From positions 104,095,279-104,159,278 of the forward strand of contig OY757913.1 in assembly GCA_963585895.1 (NCBI GenBank): a DNA stretch of 64,000 bases, given 5' to 3'. The first letter of the stretch is position 1, and each line of letters opens with the position of its first letter. A program made the translations under genes and the position numbers. The notes under the pieces were generated by a model. The model was not told the DNA's origin, did no database searches, and saw nothing but the letters and a program-made list of their open reading frames with translations. Source of the DNA: Sepioteuthis lessoniana (Eukaryota > Mollusca > Cephalopoda > Myopsida > Loliginidae). This document shows, one piece after another, positions 9,425 to 21,158 of the stretch.

Positions 9425-10270
9425 CAGGGTTTCGTCTTGGGCGGGTTTATTTGCCAGAAGCGCTATGTCATCGGCGTAGTCAGGGTTCGTAATTGTTTGT
9501 GCCGGGTACATCTTGCTTCTTTTTTTTTTTTAGCTTGAAACCGTTTTCTTTGATTTTATCAATAGATGTTCTAAGCACGTAGTCTAGACAGATGATAATG
9601 AGGTACGGGGCTAATGTGTCTCTTTGTAGTACATCTGCTACAATGTCGGAGAACGGACCTTTACTTTGATGTTTCTATGCAGCATCATTATGGCTGCGAC
9701 GGTTTCTTTTGGTAGGTTGTAGGCGAGTAGAATTTGTTCCATATTTTCCATGGCAATGAAGTCAAAGGCTTTGGTAAAGTCGACAAATAATATTGTTGCC
9801 TCTAGGTTTTTTGCACGTACACCTTCAAGAATTCGACGGATAGTCAAAATTTGTGAGTTCGTGGATCGATTCCTCCGGAAGCCAATTTGGTTCTTCATAA
9901 GTATGTTCTCAATTTTGGGTTCCATGCGGTTATGTTGTAGAGGATTGTATATCTTGGCCGCCATGGATGTAAGAGTTATACCTCGGTAGTTCTTGGCAAA
10001 TCCGAAGTCGCCATTTTTAATGAAGGTGAGGATGCATCCCTTTATCCATCTGTCTATAGGGTTTTGATTGTATACTGCATTATAGTGTCGGAGCAGTATA
10101 TGGTCGAATTGTCTGGTCTTCCATACTTCTGGGGGTATCTCATCGAGCCCTGCTGCTTTTCTGTTTGTAATTTTTCTCAATACCGAGTGGAGTTCTTCTT
10201 TAGTAAACTGTCATAGTTTTATGTCTAATGCATTAAATGTTTTATTATATTCGTTTAGGCAACATTTATT
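9425..10270 (-). pseudogene. LINE-A reverse transcriptase relic
   Basis: The minus strand encodes RT from a pre-finger motif (RKITNRKAAGLDEIPPEVWK) through KNYRGITLTSMAAKIYN, RNRSTNSQILTIRRILEG, TILFVDFTKAFDF and LAPYLIIICLDYVL to the catalytic box DYADDIALLA near 9473-9482. A frameshift near 9640 separates the palm halves. Downstream thumb, C-terminus and tail are absent, replaced by an S1 copy at 9424. It preserves more of the RT fingers than any other copy here. Confidence 0.88.
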
Positions 10271-10579
10271 ATGATGAGGATACACTTCCATACATGAATA
10301 GATTGCTTAATGCCTTTGTAAGGACGCATATAGCTGAGGGAGTAGTGTGGTGGCAACTTTTTATCGGTGATGGAATTTAAAAAAAGCAGTACTTAAATCC
10401 GAGTTGAACTTATTGGAGGCTTTGTTGCAAAAGGCAGCAAACGAAAATAAATGGAAGATTAGACTTGGGTCAGCTTCTAATGTTGGTCTTGCACATGAAC
10501 CTATAAAACTCTGCTACGTGGAACAAACGGCACAGAATCAGATTATTACTGCATTACTAAAATGACATAACATTTATAG

Positions 10580-11030
10580 CATTTTTTGACTCCTTGCGAG
10601 TTCTTCCCATCATCATTGGCTGATAGTCTTTTTGTTGAGACTAAGTGACAGCAAGTCTCCCCAGGTCTTCAGGATTCTTCTCAATATTCTAGCCGATCTT
10701 AAGAATGTTGTGGTCTACATTGTCTCGATTCCCTAATTTCCAGTTCTTCAGGTATTTTCCTGGTCTCTAGTGTCTTTTCCAAGTGCACCAACTTCAAGTA
10801 TCACTGTAACATGCTTGTTCTTTTTTTTTTGGCTTAAGTTTTCTGGCAAGGTCTAAGTATTTGTTTATTATTTCGATTTCTTTTATTTTCACTTTGTGGA
10901 TTGCCGGAAAGTCCACTCGATCACTAATAATTTTCTTCTTGTAGATTTAACCTAGGTCTTGTCGTCTGGCCGGCATTTAATTGTTCTTTGTATCTTACAA
11001 TGGCCGAGAAATTAATGGATCACCTTCTCT
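10580..11030 (-). pseudogene. LINE-B C-terminal end and 3' UTR
   Basis: This is the minus-strand relic of the LINE-B extreme C-terminus. The plus-strand words GACAGCAAGTCTCCCCAGG, TTCAGGATTCTTCTCAATAT and CAAGGTCTAAGTATTTG recur at 38.4, 38.7, 40.8, 41.7, 42.1 and 42.7 kb. The region would hold the end of the restriction-like endonuclease domain. The frame is broken by a T-run and small insertions. Confidence 0.75.
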
Positions 11031-11587
11031 AAGACAGAGTCTGCGTTGTGAATATACTATTAAACAGTAGAGTCAAATTTCAATTTCAGATACTAATTTT
11101 AGTAATCCCCTTTTCCACCGTCTTGGTGACTTGTCTTGTATTCATTTTATGCTTGTTTTTAATATTCAATTATTATGTGCTTTGGCGTTTCATCCCTTTT
11201 TCTACATAAGCTAAACTTCCTATTCTTTTGCATTTTATCGATTTTCACTCTTATATATTTGGTATTTATGGCGTTTTTTCCGTCGATAATTGTTGGGTAT
11301 CACCTACCTTTTCAGCATAATGAGCTAAGCCATCTACCATATATGCCAGTAGCTCTAATACCAGATCAGACGGAGATCAGTCCAGATCAGGCTACGATCA
11401 GTCTACGTCTGAAGAGCGTTTCCCATTGTTGAAGTATATCCTTACTCAATCACTAATCCTATGTTCTTGTTACTAACAGTCTCTCTCTTGTAAATACTCT
11501 TTCCTGTAAATATAACTATTTCCTCACATATCGTGATTTGTCTATTTATTATAACTACTTGAGTTCACTAACTAGAACACAACAATA
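11031..11587. other. No recognisable gene between LINE-B relics
   Basis: Pyrimidine-rich DNA. It includes a short iterated word (CAGATCAGACGGAGATCAG and neighbours, 11364-11404). The last ~157 bp (TGTTGAAGTATATCC to AACACAACA) have LTR-like ends but no duplication. Confidence 0.5.
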
Positions 11588-12175
11588 ATAACAGATATTC
11601 TGTTTCTCTGTCGAGGTTTCCATTTCCTAACAAAGTTCAGATCTTCTCGTTTACAATCCAACCAGTTTGTCGCTTGAAATATCCGTACAGTTGTTTTTTC
11701 CCCAGTTTCTGTTTCCTCGTTTTGATGTTTTCCTGTCTGTTCTTTTGTTGCCCATATCGTTTCTGGTTGCTATTAGTCATTCTTTGCGCTTTTTTAGGGT
11801 AGTCCTCGTGTCTTTGAATTGATGCATCCCCACAACCCTCAACGCTCGTGTGTCATTTTCTTTCTTTTCTTGACACATTCAGCCTTTTTATGTCATCTCT
11901 TGAATGTTAGACTTTGCAGTCATCATCTTTTTGTGCTTTGTCCCATATGTCTGAGTTCCTCCCTTGTCCATGTTAAGACTGGTCCCGAATATCATACAAG
12001 ACGGGCTATCCAAGTGTTTATTTCTTTGATGAGTTTTCTGCTGCTGAGCCTGGTTTCGAGACGCTTTCTCATTCTTCTGAGCTACTTTTGTTTGTTTGTA
12101 TTTTTTTTTTTTTTTTGTTTTTTCATCTCACCTTGTTTATTGGTGTCCGCTTAGAATATTCCTGAGGACTTTTAA
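11588..12175 (-). pseudogene. LINE-B middle fragment
   Basis: The minus strand aligns by eye to the LINE-B region between RT and zinc knuckle (words corresponding to LTWTREEL, RLETKLSS-like segments, and TTAATG-rich linkers) with many stops. It overlaps in element coordinates with the longer copy next to it, so it is a separate copy. Confidence 0.65.
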
Positions 12176-15100
12176 TTTTCCTTTTCCCCTAGGAGTTTGT
12201 GAGTGTCATTTTCTAGGACAGGTGCTTGGCTGTGCATATGCCGTTTGTATATACCGTTTGCATGGTCAAATTTAAATTTCTTGCAAATTTCCCAGTGGAT
12301 CACCTTGCCCACCCAGTCGTGTCTAGCCGTGTACTCCTTCTGTGCTAATTTGCTGCATTCGTTTATTATATGATTGATGGTTTCATCTCTGTCACCGCAT
12401 AGACTACATTTGCTATTTTGTTGCGTCTTACCTATACTCGCTTTGATATGAATGGTTCTTATGGCGCTGTTTTGTGCTGTCATTAGGGGAGATTCTGTTT
12501 CTCTCTTAATGTTTTCTTTCCTTAGCCATGTCAAGGTTTTGTCGTGTGAGATGTTGTTTATTAGTCATTTAAAACGCCCATAGAGTTGTTTTTCTTCTCA
12601 TTTTTGTTTCCTAGTTATTGTCATTCTGTTATGTATCGTGTTGTCAGCATTGTTTTTGATGGCCGTAATCAGTCATTGTTCGTGGTTTTTTATGTAGTCT
12701 TCGAGTCATTGTATCGGTGTGTCAACGCTGTCTTCGATGCTGGCAAGTCCTCTTCCTCCTTCTTTTCTTGGTACATATAAGCTGTCTACGTCGTCTCTGG
12801 GATGCAATGCCTTGTGCATGGTCATTAGTTTTCTCGTTCTTTGGTCCATTTATCTAAGTTCATCTCTGGTCCACTAGAGAAAAGGGTCTCGAGTATCCAA
12901 CCAAAGATACAGTCCAAGTATCTATTCCTTTGATTAGGTTTCTGCTAGAGAGCTTTGTCTCGAGTAGTTTTCTAGTTCTCCTGAGATATTCTTTTTTAAT
13001 TTTGTCTTTCATTTCCACTTGTTTGATGGTGTCAGCCTCAAAGATTCTTATGTATTTGTAGGTGTCGTTTTCTGCGAGCGTTCTGATCTTGTCTTGATTT
13101 GGTAGTTCTCTTCCGTCAGTCCTATATCATTTGCCACTTTTCATTACATGCAGGGCGCATTTTACTAGGCCAAATTCCTATGTCTTAACTGTATATTCTA
13201 AATGTGTGTATTAGGATTTCCAGTTCTTTTTCATTTTTTGCAAATAGTTTGATGTCATCCATGTACATTAGGTGATTGATCTTTTCTTGCGATCTTCTAA
13301 GTTTGTATCCGGCTGTGCATTTTCTGAGTATGTGGTTAAGTGGCATCATGGCAATTATGAAGAGTAGGGGTGATAGTGCATTTCTTTGGAACATACCTCT
13401 TTGGATCTTTGTTTCAGCCAAGCTTATTTCCTCCTGCTGTTAATTCAACTCTCCAGTTTTTCATGTTTTGTTTTCGATGAAGTTTATGACTCTGTGTGAT
13501 TATTATCCAGCTTTGCGGAACCATATCATATGCCTTTTTGTAGTCTATCCAGGCCATAGCTAGATTTTTCCGTCTGTTCTTGATTTCGTTTAGGATGTGA
13601 TGATCTATGTAAAGTAACTCTGCTGTGCCTCTAGATCCCTTACGGCATCCTTTCTGTTTGTCAGGGAACAATTTGCTGCTTGTTATCGAGTAGTATATCT
13701 CTTCCCTTATTTGTGCAGTTAATATTTTCCACATCATCGGTAAGCAAGTTATGCGTCTATAATTATTTGGAGCAGTTCCTTTGCTTGGGTCCTTTTGGAT
13801 TAATGTGGGTGTTACATATTGACCCTCGACCGAGCCGTTAATCAAGAGGTGCACCTATGTAAATAAGCGGAAGCAGGTGTACGTCAAACAAAAATATAAC
13901 CAGGACACAGACGGCTTGAGTCAGTTGAAGATAGGATTCCGGCGGAGTGAGAACCAGCTCCAGACAGGGGGCTTGGGCCCTCATTGACCCACGGTTGAGC
14001 AGCCCAGCCAGAATGCGAACGAAGTGCTGCTATGGACTGAATAACTTGGGGTCAATATGTAGCAGTCTGTCCCCGTCTCTAACTCACCTCTCACACACAA
14101 CCAACATCAACCCTTTTGAGAATAAAAAGTGAGAGATATATTTTTATAAAGAAGCGTGTTCGTTCGTTCATTGAAGTTCTTCATTATGTTTTATTATGTT
14201 CCGTATATATAGGTATATGTATACGTGCAGATGTATTATGTGGCTATACAACATAGGCTTTCCTTTGGTCATCCATTCAGGTACTTGTGCACCTTGCAGG
14301 TATCTGTTCATTTCTAGTGCTAGTCTGTCGTGAATGGAGGTGAATTTCTTGAACCAGAATCCATGCACTCCATCATGTCCTGGCGTTTTCCAGTTTGATA
14401 TTTTTTAATGTTTTTTTTGTATAGTTCGATGTGTATTTCCGCTTTCGGGCCTTCCACGAGTCCTTCTAGTTCTCTTGTAATATTGTTTATCCATTCAGCC
14501 TTTTCGTTATGCTTTTTCAGTTGCCATATTTTCGTCCAAAGTTTTTCGGTTTATTTGCCGTCTGGTTGTTGGTAAGTTTTTGTGTCATGCCCTCCCAGTT
14601 GTTGATAGAATTTTCTTTCGTTGTTTTGGAATGTCCTGTTATTATTTTTTTTTTTGTATTGTTTTACCCTTTTCCCGAATCTCTTTAATCTACTTTCTTT
14701 CGCCAGAACTTTCTGGTTTATTTCTTCAAGTTTTACTGTTATTTTTTCTCGTGTTGTCTTTTGCATTCTGTTCCCACATATTTCAGGATCTTTTTGTTTG
14801 ATCATTTTGGCCTGTTTTCGTAGATTTCTTATTTTCATTTCCAGCCGAATTTCCCATCTTGGTTTTGACTGTTTCTTCGTGCTTTTTGAGGCGACTCCAA
14901 TTATCTATCACACTTATTTCACCCGTGCATAGATTAGTTCATCTAAATCTGTTATATTATTCGTTGATATATAAGGTTGTATTTGATTTATTTTGTTTGT
15001 TTCTGTTTTAAGTGTTCTCCATTCTATGTTTCTTAATGATGGAAGGGTAGTCTTCTCAGTATTCATAATTCTTTTTAGATTTTCTATATTTGTCTGTTGT

Positions 15101-15605
15101 TCTTGTGATAGTGTTTATGTAGGGTTACTTGGTACTGTGGCGTTTTCATTTTAGGGAGTTGGCAGTTCATTTCTGATATGTTGTTTTTGGTTGGCACCAC
15201 CTGATGTGTTTCGAATTGTATTGTCTTGTTTCTCTGTTTTTTTGGTGTATTTCTAGTGTTTCAAGGTCAGAAAACTATCCCATTTTTATTATTGTTCTAA
15301 CTTGATCGGCGAGTCTTTGGCTTGTTGTGTGAAAATTAGCCCATTCTTTCCAGATCTCTATCATTCTTTTCCTATAGCCTCTCTGTGAAGGGTTGTTCTT
15401 AAAATAGCAGTGTAGTGCAAGTTGATTGTCTTCCTTGGTCCATGTTTTGTGTTTTGGTCTCTGATCGTTGTGGTTGCTAATGTCATCATTCATGTACCTT
15501 AAAACAGAGCAGCCAACATTCGCAGGATATCAGACCCAGGGTTTTTTTTTTATCTGTGCGCCTGACACATATGCGACCGAGAACAGTCATATTGACTGGG
15601 TCACC
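12176..15605 (-). pseudogene. LINE-B non-LTR retrotransposon, near-complete but decayed
   Basis: Reading the minus strand from 15605: a Myb/SANT-like N-terminus (TWTKEDNQLALHCY, 15275-15493), a basic linker (about 14551-14838), the pre-RT motif GFWFKKFTSIHDRLALEMNR (14168-14368), RT motifs NNYRRITCLPMMWKILTAQI, KGCRKGSRGTAELL and AMAWIDYKKAYDMVPQSWI (13414-13854), the catalytic MYMDDIKLFA (about 13250-13270), and the C-terminal knuckle C-x2-C-x7-H-x4-C in KCSLCGDRDETINHIINEC (12172-12534). The end with the endonuclease PD..DFAVP-type block is missing. Myb, RT and CCHC in this order are typical of R2/R4/Dong-like elements that cut targets with a restriction-like endonuclease. LTR-A splits it at 13810-14253. 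Confidence 0.88.
13810..14253 (+). mobile_element. Solo LTR, family LTR-A (short copy), TSD TGGG/TAGG
   Basis: Begins TGTTACATATTGACC and ends GGCTATACAACA. The flanks TGGG (13806-13809) and TAGG (14254-14257) differ by one base. Excision with one flank restores the LINE-B frame between GKP and TLIQKDP on the minus strand. It has a TATA-like AAAAATATAACC and a poly(A) signal region AATAAAAAGTGAGAG. It is shorter than the other two copies because the repeated U3 block is missing. Confidence 0.87.
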
Positions 15606-16011
15606 GAAAAAAAAACGGGAAGTATATATAACCCTAAGTTTTAACTTAGTTAAAGTCTGTTGTCCTGCTATTTTTATGTTTTATTTCTCAAGCTAAGACA
15701 GTGGATTACTTAAAGGTTTTCCATGTCACTTTTATGGTTATATCTTTCTTATACATAAACTAGTTCTAATTGGGCCGGTGATATTTTTTAAAATGAGATT
15801 TCCGATGATTTTCCGGTGAAATACGGGGCAAAAATGTCTATCAATTAAGAAAGTCGTTTGGCAATATAGAGGGTAACGAAGTAAATTTAAATAATTCTTC
15901 AGTTACCTCAAGATAATTTAGATTGTTGCTTTCGTCAGAGAACATATGTGGCACAAGGCCTTGTCAGTGGGGTACTCAGTAAGACCTGAACTCACTCTAG
16001 TTCGCAGTTTC

Positions 16012-16051
16012 AAAAAAGTACAAATCTTTTCGTGGACCTACCTATTTTAAG

Positions 16052-16084
<33 letters not shown>

Positions 16085-16117
16085 TAGGTAGATCCCCGAA
16101 GAGATTTGTATTTTTTT
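16012..16117. repeat. Imperfect hairpin with (TA)n loop
   Basis: The arms 16012-16049 and 16080-16117 are about 38 nt each and complementary at roughly nine positions in ten, around a (TA)n core at 16052-16079. Confidence 0.85.
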
Positions 16118-16470
16118 TTTAAATATATATATGCTGTCTTCTTGATTTCGAGTGTGTCCATTTGCGATTCTGTTCTGTCTTTTTTTTTTCTTCTTTTTTC
16201 TCAGGTTGTGTTCATCTGCAGATGACTTTTCAAGTTCGCTAAAATGCGGCATATTTTACCACGGAATCGGTTGCTTTGTCTTACATTAATAATGTCATAA
16301 TGTGAAGCAACAGTTTGGCCATGTTTGCGCATATGGCTTTTAAGATCAGCAAGTGAGGGAAAGAGTGTTGCATACATATAATTTGTAGACGAATTGATTG
16401 TGGGTTATTGTTTTTAAACAAACCAGGGATCATTTGTTTGCACATATTTAAATTAAATTTAAAATATTAA

Positions 16471-16790
16471 ATATTTACCGATACCTCCGCACGGATAGGG
16501 TGTGACACAAGGTCAATTTTAAACTGACTTTAATAGGTTTGAATTCAGTGTTTATTTCTCCTTAACAACGCTGAAAAATCCAGTCTCCCTTACTATTTAC
16601 TCGACAATGCTGAAGAACTCAGTCTCCCTTACTATTTACATATACCGGGAGAAAGGATGATTAGATTCATGCCTTTCTCAATGGTATTAGTGCTATGTGA
16701 AATGCAGTCTGGGCCGTCCAGGATTTGAACTGATGTCGCCGTGTCCATTTTCTACGTGGATAACCTTTACACCGCCAGCACCATTATGGA
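16471..16790 (-). mobile_element. S2 SINE with internal duplication
   Basis: Minus-strand S2 running from the tail TATTTACC to the head. The block GCTGAAAAATCCAGTCTCCC / GCTGAAGAACTCAGTCTCCC with ACTATTTAC occurs twice in a row (about 16570-16640). The head TAAAGGTTATCCACGTAGAA is eroded. Confidence 0.78.
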
Positions 16791-16807
16791 TTAACTCGTT
16801 CTATTTG

Positions 16808-17517
16808 TGTTGTATTTTGGCCTTTGACTCGGCCAAAAATGCCATTCCAAGGTGATGCACCGGAAGGAAGTGACACATTCTAATGGCAGTTATGAGAGGA
16901 AATCGCGTGGGCGGAAATTGGAAGATGAAATGGGACGAGGCAAAAAATTCCCATGGTACACTCATAGACTGACGCACCGGAAGAGAGTGACCTGTGAACT
17001 GCATGACAGTTATTTCCGCTTGATGACGATTAAACATGCGATTTCAAAGATCGAGTGGGCGATCTAGTGGGCGTTGAACTTGTATATAACTCAGTCAAGA
17101 CAGAAGTCAAGACAGTTGCAGTTCCAGTTACAGTTGGAGACGGAGTTATAGACGAGTTGTGGTAGGGAAAGCCTCACCAGGCCGAAGGGGCTTGGGGCTC
17201 TGATGAGTTGGGGTCCAGAGAAGATGCTGATAAGATGCAGTAAAGAAAGCCACCATCCAGCAGAGAGCTGAGCCGCTGGGCCTCTGGTTGAGCATCAGGA
17301 GAACAAGAAATACACAACGCTGACGGTTATAAGAGCAGGGGTCAAAATGTTGCAGTAATGTTCGGTCTCCAACTCCCTCTCACACGCAAACCTTGAGTAA
17401 CCCTTTTCGAACCTTACAATAAAGTGAGAGGTAAATATTTTGTTAAAGAAGTCTTCCTGCGTGCGTCTGTTTGTTTATTGTGTCGTTGTGATTCTCATAC
17501 TGTATGACAATATAACA
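16808..17517 (+). mobile_element. Solo LTR, family LTR-A (long copy), TSD TTTG
   Basis: TGTTGTATTTTGGCC to GACAATATAACA, with TTTG at 16804-16807 and 17518-17521 matching exactly. ACCGGAAG occurs at 16859-16866 and 16976-16983 within a repeated U3 block. A TATATAA-like box sits near 17081 and AATAAAGTGAGAGG near 17419. An antisense open frame of 79 codons in the U3 block is also present in the copy at 46503, but only because the DNA is homologous. No internal element is attached. Confidence 0.9.
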
Positions 17518-17521
17518 TTTG

Positions 17522-18420
17522 ATCTATATTGCTACTACTACAAGTCAGAGTGGATCTGGGTGTTATAGCAATGAATGGGGTACTACACATTCCTCTAAAA
17601 CTGCAAGGCTGGAGCCTCACCATCAGATGATTTCTGCTATTTCCTGGACATTCTCTTGGAGAATCTTGGCCCTTTACAAAAGTCCGATCATCGTATTACA
17701 CTACCTCTGCCGACAAATCGGAATGAATGAATTATTAATCGTCGGCACTTCCTCAATTTACTTCAAAAATACACCATTTTCTTGAAGCGAAGGAGAAGAC
17801 GTCCGTTTAAAGAGACTGTTCTTGCTTTCTTAAAAACATCTAATATTCATTCATTCTTTCCATTTTATCTTACGTCCAGAAACTCATTTGTCCCAGCACC
17901 ACGTGTCGTTGGCAGCTAATTATAAAGCTTCTCTTCAAACAACCATCTTCGTTATTGTCTATTTTGCGTTGCACGCTGTTTGACCATTTCTCTCTTCTTT
18001 CAATCCAAATGATAAAGACTACCTCCTTCAGCGGTCACCAGTTAAGATACGGTCATTTTTACTTTAAAGCAATCTGAATATTAAACTTGTACGATTTTAG
18101 TCACATAATAAATTTTCTTATTTAAATTTCAGGTGTCTTAAAGTTTTATTTTTCTATTAAAATATTCAAACCGAAGACACTTAATGCAAGCAAAATGGGA
18201 TAGATGTTTACATATACATATATGTATTGGTATATATAAAATAAAATATCGTTGTTTTATCGGCAGGAGGGTGTTTTACTTTGCTTTTCATTGTGTTATG
18301 TTCATTGAAAACTGCTAATTATTTATTTTTTAAAATTCAAGTATCAGTTTAAATTAAAGTGAATGAACAAACTTTCTTCCGTTTTCAATACATAAAATAA
18401 ATCATTTATATGATACCAAA
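17522..18420. other. No recognisable gene
   Basis: Unique-looking AT-rich DNA between an LTR and the iterated repeat at 18427. The open frame at 17519-17785 has no motif I recognise. Confidence 0.5.
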
Positions 18421-18426
18421 TTATAA

Positions 18427-18532
18427 GAAGCAAAAATGGCGGCTAAAGTATTTAGAATATCAGACGAGTTGATTAAAATGGAATTTTATTTTTAGTGCAT
18501 CTGGTTTCAACATACAAAAAGAGTTATTCCTC

Positions 18533-18536
<4 letters not shown>
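18427..18536 (+). repeat. Unclassified repeat U, fragment 1
   Basis: AAAATGGCGGCTAAAGTATT ... GATTAAAATGGAATTTTATT recurs at 20957-21040 (AAAATGGCGGCGAAAATAGT ... GATTAAAATGGAGCTTTATT). It ends at a (TA)n array. Confidence 0.6.
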
Positions 18537-18593
<57 letters not shown>

Positions 18594-18660
18594 AGAGTAA
18601 GAGAGAGAGAGAGAGAGAGTCAGATAGAGAGAAAGAGATCTAGTTTCAACATACAAAAAG

Positions 18661-18725
<65 letters not shown>
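18537..18725. repeat. (TA)n arrays with (GA)n interruption
   Basis: Two (TA)n arrays (18537-18590 and 18660-18725) are separated by a (GA)n stretch and a repeated word TAGTTTCAACATACAAAAAG. The isoleucine-tyrosine open frame here is an artefact. Confidence 0.93.
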
Positions 18726-18731
<6 letters not shown>

Positions 18732-19058
18732 GTGTTCAAGAGGTTTGATGGCTTAAAATTTATTTGCTAAGACAGACATGTATAATAAATAACAGTTTAA
18801 CTGGTTAAAAATAGTCCCCTTTTGCATAGCATCAACCGATATCTATAAGGTTTCCATTAATCGAAATATCCCTATAACTCCTCTCAAGAGATTAATTTTG
18901 AGTTTAAGGAACTGGAAACATGAATTGCAATTTTTTTTTATTCAATGCCTCATTTTCAATGAAGTCTGTTAACGATTTAAAAAAAAAGGAAAATCTTCCA
19001 AAGCAAAAGTTTAAGAGAATAAACACAACAAATGATAATATTATCTTCCATCTTATGG

Positions 19059-19060
<2 letters not shown>
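18726..19060 (+). repeat. Unclassified repeat U, fragment 2
   Basis: It starts after (TA)n with GGTGTGTTCAAGAGGTTTG and contains AAGGTTTCCATTAATCGAAA and TGCCTCATTTTCAATGAAG. Related words follow the LINE-A copy at 20478 and the SSR at 21160. The opening resembles a mariner terminal repeat, but no partner repeat is seen. Confidence 0.5.

Positions 19061-19062
<2 letters not shown>

Positions 19063-19127
<65 letters not shown>
19063..19127. repeat. (AC)n microsatellite
   Basis: An uninterrupted (AC)n tract of about 65 bp, giving histidine-threonine and cysteine-valine artefact frames on the two strands. Confidence 0.96.
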
Positions 19128-19128
<1 letters not shown>

Positions 19129-19137
19129 CCAAAATTT

Positions 19138-19345
19138 GTCTTGAATATGACTCTAAGCAATCTGATGGTGAGGCTTCATTAATGCTAGAGCTTTGTGAAA
19201 TGCGGAGCAGCCTATCATTGCTATCACTCCCAAATTCACTCTGACCTGATAGGATCCTATCTCTAGGTCAAACTGAACTGTTTGACATTTAAACTGTATA
19301 CGTATGCGAAACCAATTTCTTTTAAATAGAACTGATCATTTTACT
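19138..19345 (+). repeat. S4 repeat fragment
   Basis: Words GAATATGACTCTAAGCAATC, CTGATAGGATCCTATCTCTA and AAACTGAACTGTTTGACATT match the S4 middle. Head and tail are absent. Confidence 0.65.
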
Positions 19346-19469
19346 ATGGATAAACAAATTACTGATATTTAATTGAATGTTTAGTGTCAAATAGTAATAC
19401 TTGAAAATATAAAACTGTGCGCTAACACATGATAAATAATCTTATTCGTATTAGATAGAAATAAGTGAA

Positions 19470-19731
19470 CCCCCCTCCCGCTTGGGCAGGATATGACACA
19501 AGGTCAATATTAAAGCGGAGTTTAACAGTTTTGAATTCAGAGTTTTCCTTCTCCTAGATTAGTTGCCTCACCAAGGCTGAAGAACCAGTAGCTGGAGGGA
19601 GAATAATTGGATTCATACCTTTCCCAAGGGTATTAGTGCTATGTGAAATGTATTCAGTCTCGTCCAAGTTTTGAACTCGTATCACCGTGTCCATTTCCTA
19701 CGACGATAACCTTTACACGACGGGCACCTCC
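19470..19731 (-). mobile_element. S2 SINE
   Basis: A full-length family member on the minus strand from the 3' end (CCCGCTTGGGCAGGATATGA) to the head GAGGTGCCCGTCGTGTAAAG. The box B-like block GAGTTCAAAACTTGGACGAG is slightly decayed. Confidence 0.85.
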
Positions 19732-20047
19732 TAAAACCCTGTTAACGGTGTGAAAAAATGAGACCAGGCTCGTTTAAAAATGTTATCGACAAAATGTGTT
19801 CAGAGGGCATATGTTTAACATATATGTATAAACATAATTTCGCATTAAATAACTTACACTGATTTAGATGCCATAAAACCAAGCCAAACTAAATCGATGA
19901 ATGCATGTATTGTGATATTTTATTTCAAAATGTGCCTTAAATATAGAAGCAAGAAAATACGTGCCAAATTTGTCTATTTTACTTTTTTCTTCTCTTTCCG
20001 TCGGACGTTTACAGATTCTACATGAAATATTAAGTCATATGACAGGA

Positions 20048-20050
20048 ACA

Positions 20051-20093
<43 letters not shown>

Positions 20094-20106
20094 TATATAT
20101 ATATAT
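20048..20106. repeat. (TA)n array
   Basis: Runs directly into the 5'-truncated LINE-A copy at 20107. Confidence 0.94.
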
Positions 20107-20477
20107 AAACTAGACGGAAATTACACAAGAATGTTGAGAGCAGTATTGAACAAGTCCTGGCGCCAACACCCCACGAGACACCAACTATACGGACACTTGC
20201 CCCCCCCCCCATCACAAAACTATACTAGACGAACCAGACACGCGGGACACTGCTGGAGAAGCAAGGACGAGCTCATAAGTGATATATTCCTAAGGACCCA
20301 CATATGGACGTGCAAAGGCAGGATGACCAGCTCGAACTTACATAAAGCAACTATGTGAGGACACAGGATGTAACCCTGAAGACCTGCCGGAGGCGATGAA
20401 TGATAGGGAGAAGAGGCAAGAGAGGGTCAGGGATATCTGTGCTGGCGGCACGACATGATGATGATGATGATGATGAT
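20107..20477 (+). pseudogene. LINE-A C-terminal fragment between (TA)n tracts
   Basis: Encodes the C-terminal LINE-A block with motifs LDGNYTRMLRAVLNKSWR, RRTRHAGHCWRSKDELI and a repeated EALQEAMNDRE-type end, with frameshifts after a C-run (20201-20210). It ends in (ATG)n at 20455-20477. (TA)n flanks both sides. Confidence 0.85.
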
Positions 20478-21120
20478 ATATATAATGTGTGTTTAAAAAC
20501 AATGATAGCTGAAGCAGTATTAGGTAAGAAAGTCATGGGAAATTATTAAAACGTCAAACTATGTAAAAGTATTTCCCTCGGTATTTAGTATAATTATTCC
20601 AGTGAGGTTTCCATCGGTCGAAACACTTCTGCAATTTATTTTTTTTAGATAGATTTTCATCTTAAGCAATAAGAAAATGTGACATGAAACTTGCTTGAAA
20701 TGTGTAGAAGGTAATACAAAATGTTTAACCGGTAGATATTAAGAAAAATTCTTCTTTTCTGATGAAAGCGATAATCATGATTTTAATTATCTTTTAAATT
20801 TTTTCCTCCTTTGCCTCATTTTCAATTATTTTTGGTAATTATTTTAAAAGAGCAAAAAATCTGAAATCATTAAAAAAAAAAAACAAAAAAAAACATACAA
20901 AACAAATGGAATTATCCTTCTATTTAAGAGACCTTTACATGATGGGAAATTCCACATGGCAAAATGGCGGCGAAAATAGTACAGATATCACACTAATTGA
21001 TTAAAATGGAGCTTTATTCATTGATCACACTGGCTTCTAATGACAAAAAAATTAATTGGTTTTATTTTTTCTTGATCAACTAGTTTAACTATCTCTCTAT
21101 CTCTCCCTATAACACATTCG
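20478..21120 (+). repeat. Unclassified repeat U, fragment 3
   Basis: Begins AATGTGTGTTTAAAAACAAT after a short TA run, carries GAGGTTTCCATCGGTCGAAA and TGCCTCATTTTCAATTA, and ends with the ATGGCGGC block at 20957-21040. A further partial copy (GAGGTTTCTATTGATCAAGG) follows the (AC)n/(TA)n tract at 21160-21400. Confidence 0.5.
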
Positions 21121-21127
21121 CTCCAGT

Positions 21128-21158
<31 letters not shown>

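Noticed and set aside
11428..11584. TGTTGAAG...CACAACA as a short LTR
   Set aside because: Ends are LTR-like, but length is only about 157 bp and no target duplication or partner copy is visible.
18495..18728. Isoleucine-tyrosine open frames here and at other (TA)n arrays
   Set aside because: Translations of TA and GA microsatellites.
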